From Akkermansiaceae bacterium (lineage in GTDB: Bacteria > Verrucomicrobiota > Verrucomicrobiia > Verrucomicrobiales > Akkermansiaceae), in assembly GCA_023300205.1 (NCBI GenBank), contig JALZVD010000046.1, forward strand, positions 1-6,690: a DNA stretch of 6,690 nucleotides, in the 5' to 3' direction. The position numbers and the translations under genes were made by a program. The notes below the pieces were generated by a model that saw nothing but the letters and a program-made list of their open reading frames with translations, was not told the DNA's origin and searched no databases. Positions within the stretch are counted from its first letter, which is position 1, and each line of letters opens with the position of its first letter. Positions 5,883-6,690 of the stretch are shown in pieces.

Positions 5883-6690
5883 TTATTTAAGTGAAATAGG
5901 ATTATTTAGAGGTATGATTAAAGAAAACGGCGCACCCAATCTGTCGTCCGCCGATGATGTCGCATTCTCAGCCACTATCTCAGGATCTGTTAGAATAACT
6001 GATTCCTTCTTACTCCCTGATTTCCTGGAAATCTCTCTACCAAATACCTCTGAATTTTGGAGTAATTGTTGAAGCTGTTTCAAAACTAACCCATTAGAAT
6101 CACCTCGCCAATACCCACGTATCTTTATCGCATTTACCATCGGCTCAACATACTTCGGATTAAGTCTCCCTCTGCTAGTAAGCTCAGACTCTCCCTTTGG
6201 TATTTCAATAGCAGATTCACCTTGTGGTGCTTTTAAAATACTTTCCGCAACAAGCTCCTTATAGGTTGGCTTGCCTTCTTCCACCTTCGGATCAAAATTA
6301 ACCACAGGCTCGAAATCGGTTATCCATAATTTAGGATCCGCAAAATGCTCTTTCACGTCGCTAAGCCCCCTCAGCCATAGCATCCTAGAATCCACTACAT
6401 CCTCATAAAGTCCAACGATCGAGGCTATTTTCTTAGCATCACTCAGCTCAGAATTGATTGGCTTCGAATAACGCTCTAAGCCCTTCAATACATCTTCTTG
6501 CCTCCTCGCATCTTTGATCGCCTGGCTCTTACCAAAAATTCCAGTCACACAGAAAGCTGCACATGCAACCATGATTACTACTGCAGCGATGATCAACTTG
6601 GGCCGCTTCTGAGCATCATCACGTTCATGCTGAACAGCCTCAGGCACCAGATCTATATTCAACTTAGATTGATCCAAGGAACGAAGACCA
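5883..6690 (-). CDS. PilM-PilN fusion (Amuc_1101 position), only the PilN-like C-terminal part in window
   Basis: The frame is open through the right edge. It could be started at TTG 6677 (264 residues), but the preceding in-frame codons read GLRS, giving GLRSLDQSKLNIDLVPEA. PilM proteins typically end in GLALRxL-like sequence, and long PilM versions continue into an NLLP motif, so the true gene very probably carries an upstream PilM ATPase-like domain. Counting from the TTG: NIDLVPEA (7-14) is the PilN-type cytoplasmic motif, a membrane helix spans about 28-48, a coiled-coil-like stretch follows at 50-112, then WITDFEPV (118-125) and a ferredoxin-like half with IKIRGYWRG (184-192) and LQQLLQNSEVFGREIS (202-217). 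In the family, PilN pairs with PilO beneath the secretin, and the PilM part binds the cytoplasmic motor. A fused PilM-PilN resembles GspL of type II secretion. The gene ends 2 nt before the PilO-like gene. Confidence 0.85.
   Translation of the reverse strand, partial: GLRSLDQSKLNIDLVPEAVQHERDDAQKRPKLIIAAVVIMVACAAFCVTGIFGKSQAIKDARRQEDVLKGLERYSKPINSELSDAKKIASIVGLYEDVVDSRMLWLRGLSDVKEHFADPKLWITDFEPVVNFDPKVEEGKPTYKELVAESILKAPQGESAIEIPKGESELTSRGRLNPKYVEPMVNAIKIRGYWRGDSNGLVLKQLQQLLQNSEVFGREISRKSGSKKESVILTDPEIVAENATSSADDRLGAPFSLIIPLNNPISLK

Noticed and set aside
5866..6072. 68-residue plus-strand frame
   Set aside because: Antisense to the end of the PilN-like region, which is well supported by motifs and by tight spacing to the next gene.

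Overview
The window reads as chromosome of a verrucomicrobial bacterium. The strongest clue is a minus-strand gene set that matches, in order and in recognisable sequence, the pilus-like locus Amuc_1098-1102 of Akkermansia muciniphila. The base composition is clearly more AT-rich than A. muciniphila, so I infer a relative (Verrucomicrobiota, probably Verrucomicrobiales) rather than Akkermansia itself. All genes are on the minus strand, so transcription runs from high to low coordinates. No RNA gene, CRISPR array, insertion sequence or phage gene is visible.

Pilus/secretion locus (6690 down to 1100). In transcription order: the C-terminal part of a PilM-PilN fusion protein that enters from beyond the right edge; a PilO/GspM-like protein homologous to Amuc_1100, only 2 nt after the stop of the previous gene; a bitopic protein with a Ca2+-binding (thrombospondin type-3-like) motif, in the Amuc_1099 position; and, after a 124-nt A-rich gap, a large TPR-secretin (Amuc_1098-like, PilQ/GspD family). 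PilM/N and PilO families form the inner-membrane platform that aligns the motor with the secretin. The Ca2+-motif protein occupies the slot where pilP or gspC normally lies, so it may link platform and secretin. The locus closes with a strong intrinsic terminator (1036-1072).

CoaE-Rho gene (956 down to 1). Downstream of the terminator is an independent unit driven by a good sigma70-type promoter (TTGCCA, 17-nt spacer, TAAAAT with extended -10). Its predicted transcription start coincides with the ATG, which predicts a leaderless mRNA. The reading frame encodes a complete dephospho-CoA kinase (CoaE, about 199 residues) and continues with no stop codon through an acidic linker into the N-terminal domain of transcription termination factor Rho, running off the left edge. 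This in-frame CoaE-Rho fusion is the most unusual item in the window.

None of the four visible start codons has a convincing Shine-Dalgarno sequence. The upstream regions are A/T-rich, which suggests SD-independent, coupled or leaderless initiation. There is no gene-free stretch longer than 300 bases; the two non-coding gaps are 957-1099 (promoter and terminator) and 3680-3803 (A-tract region).
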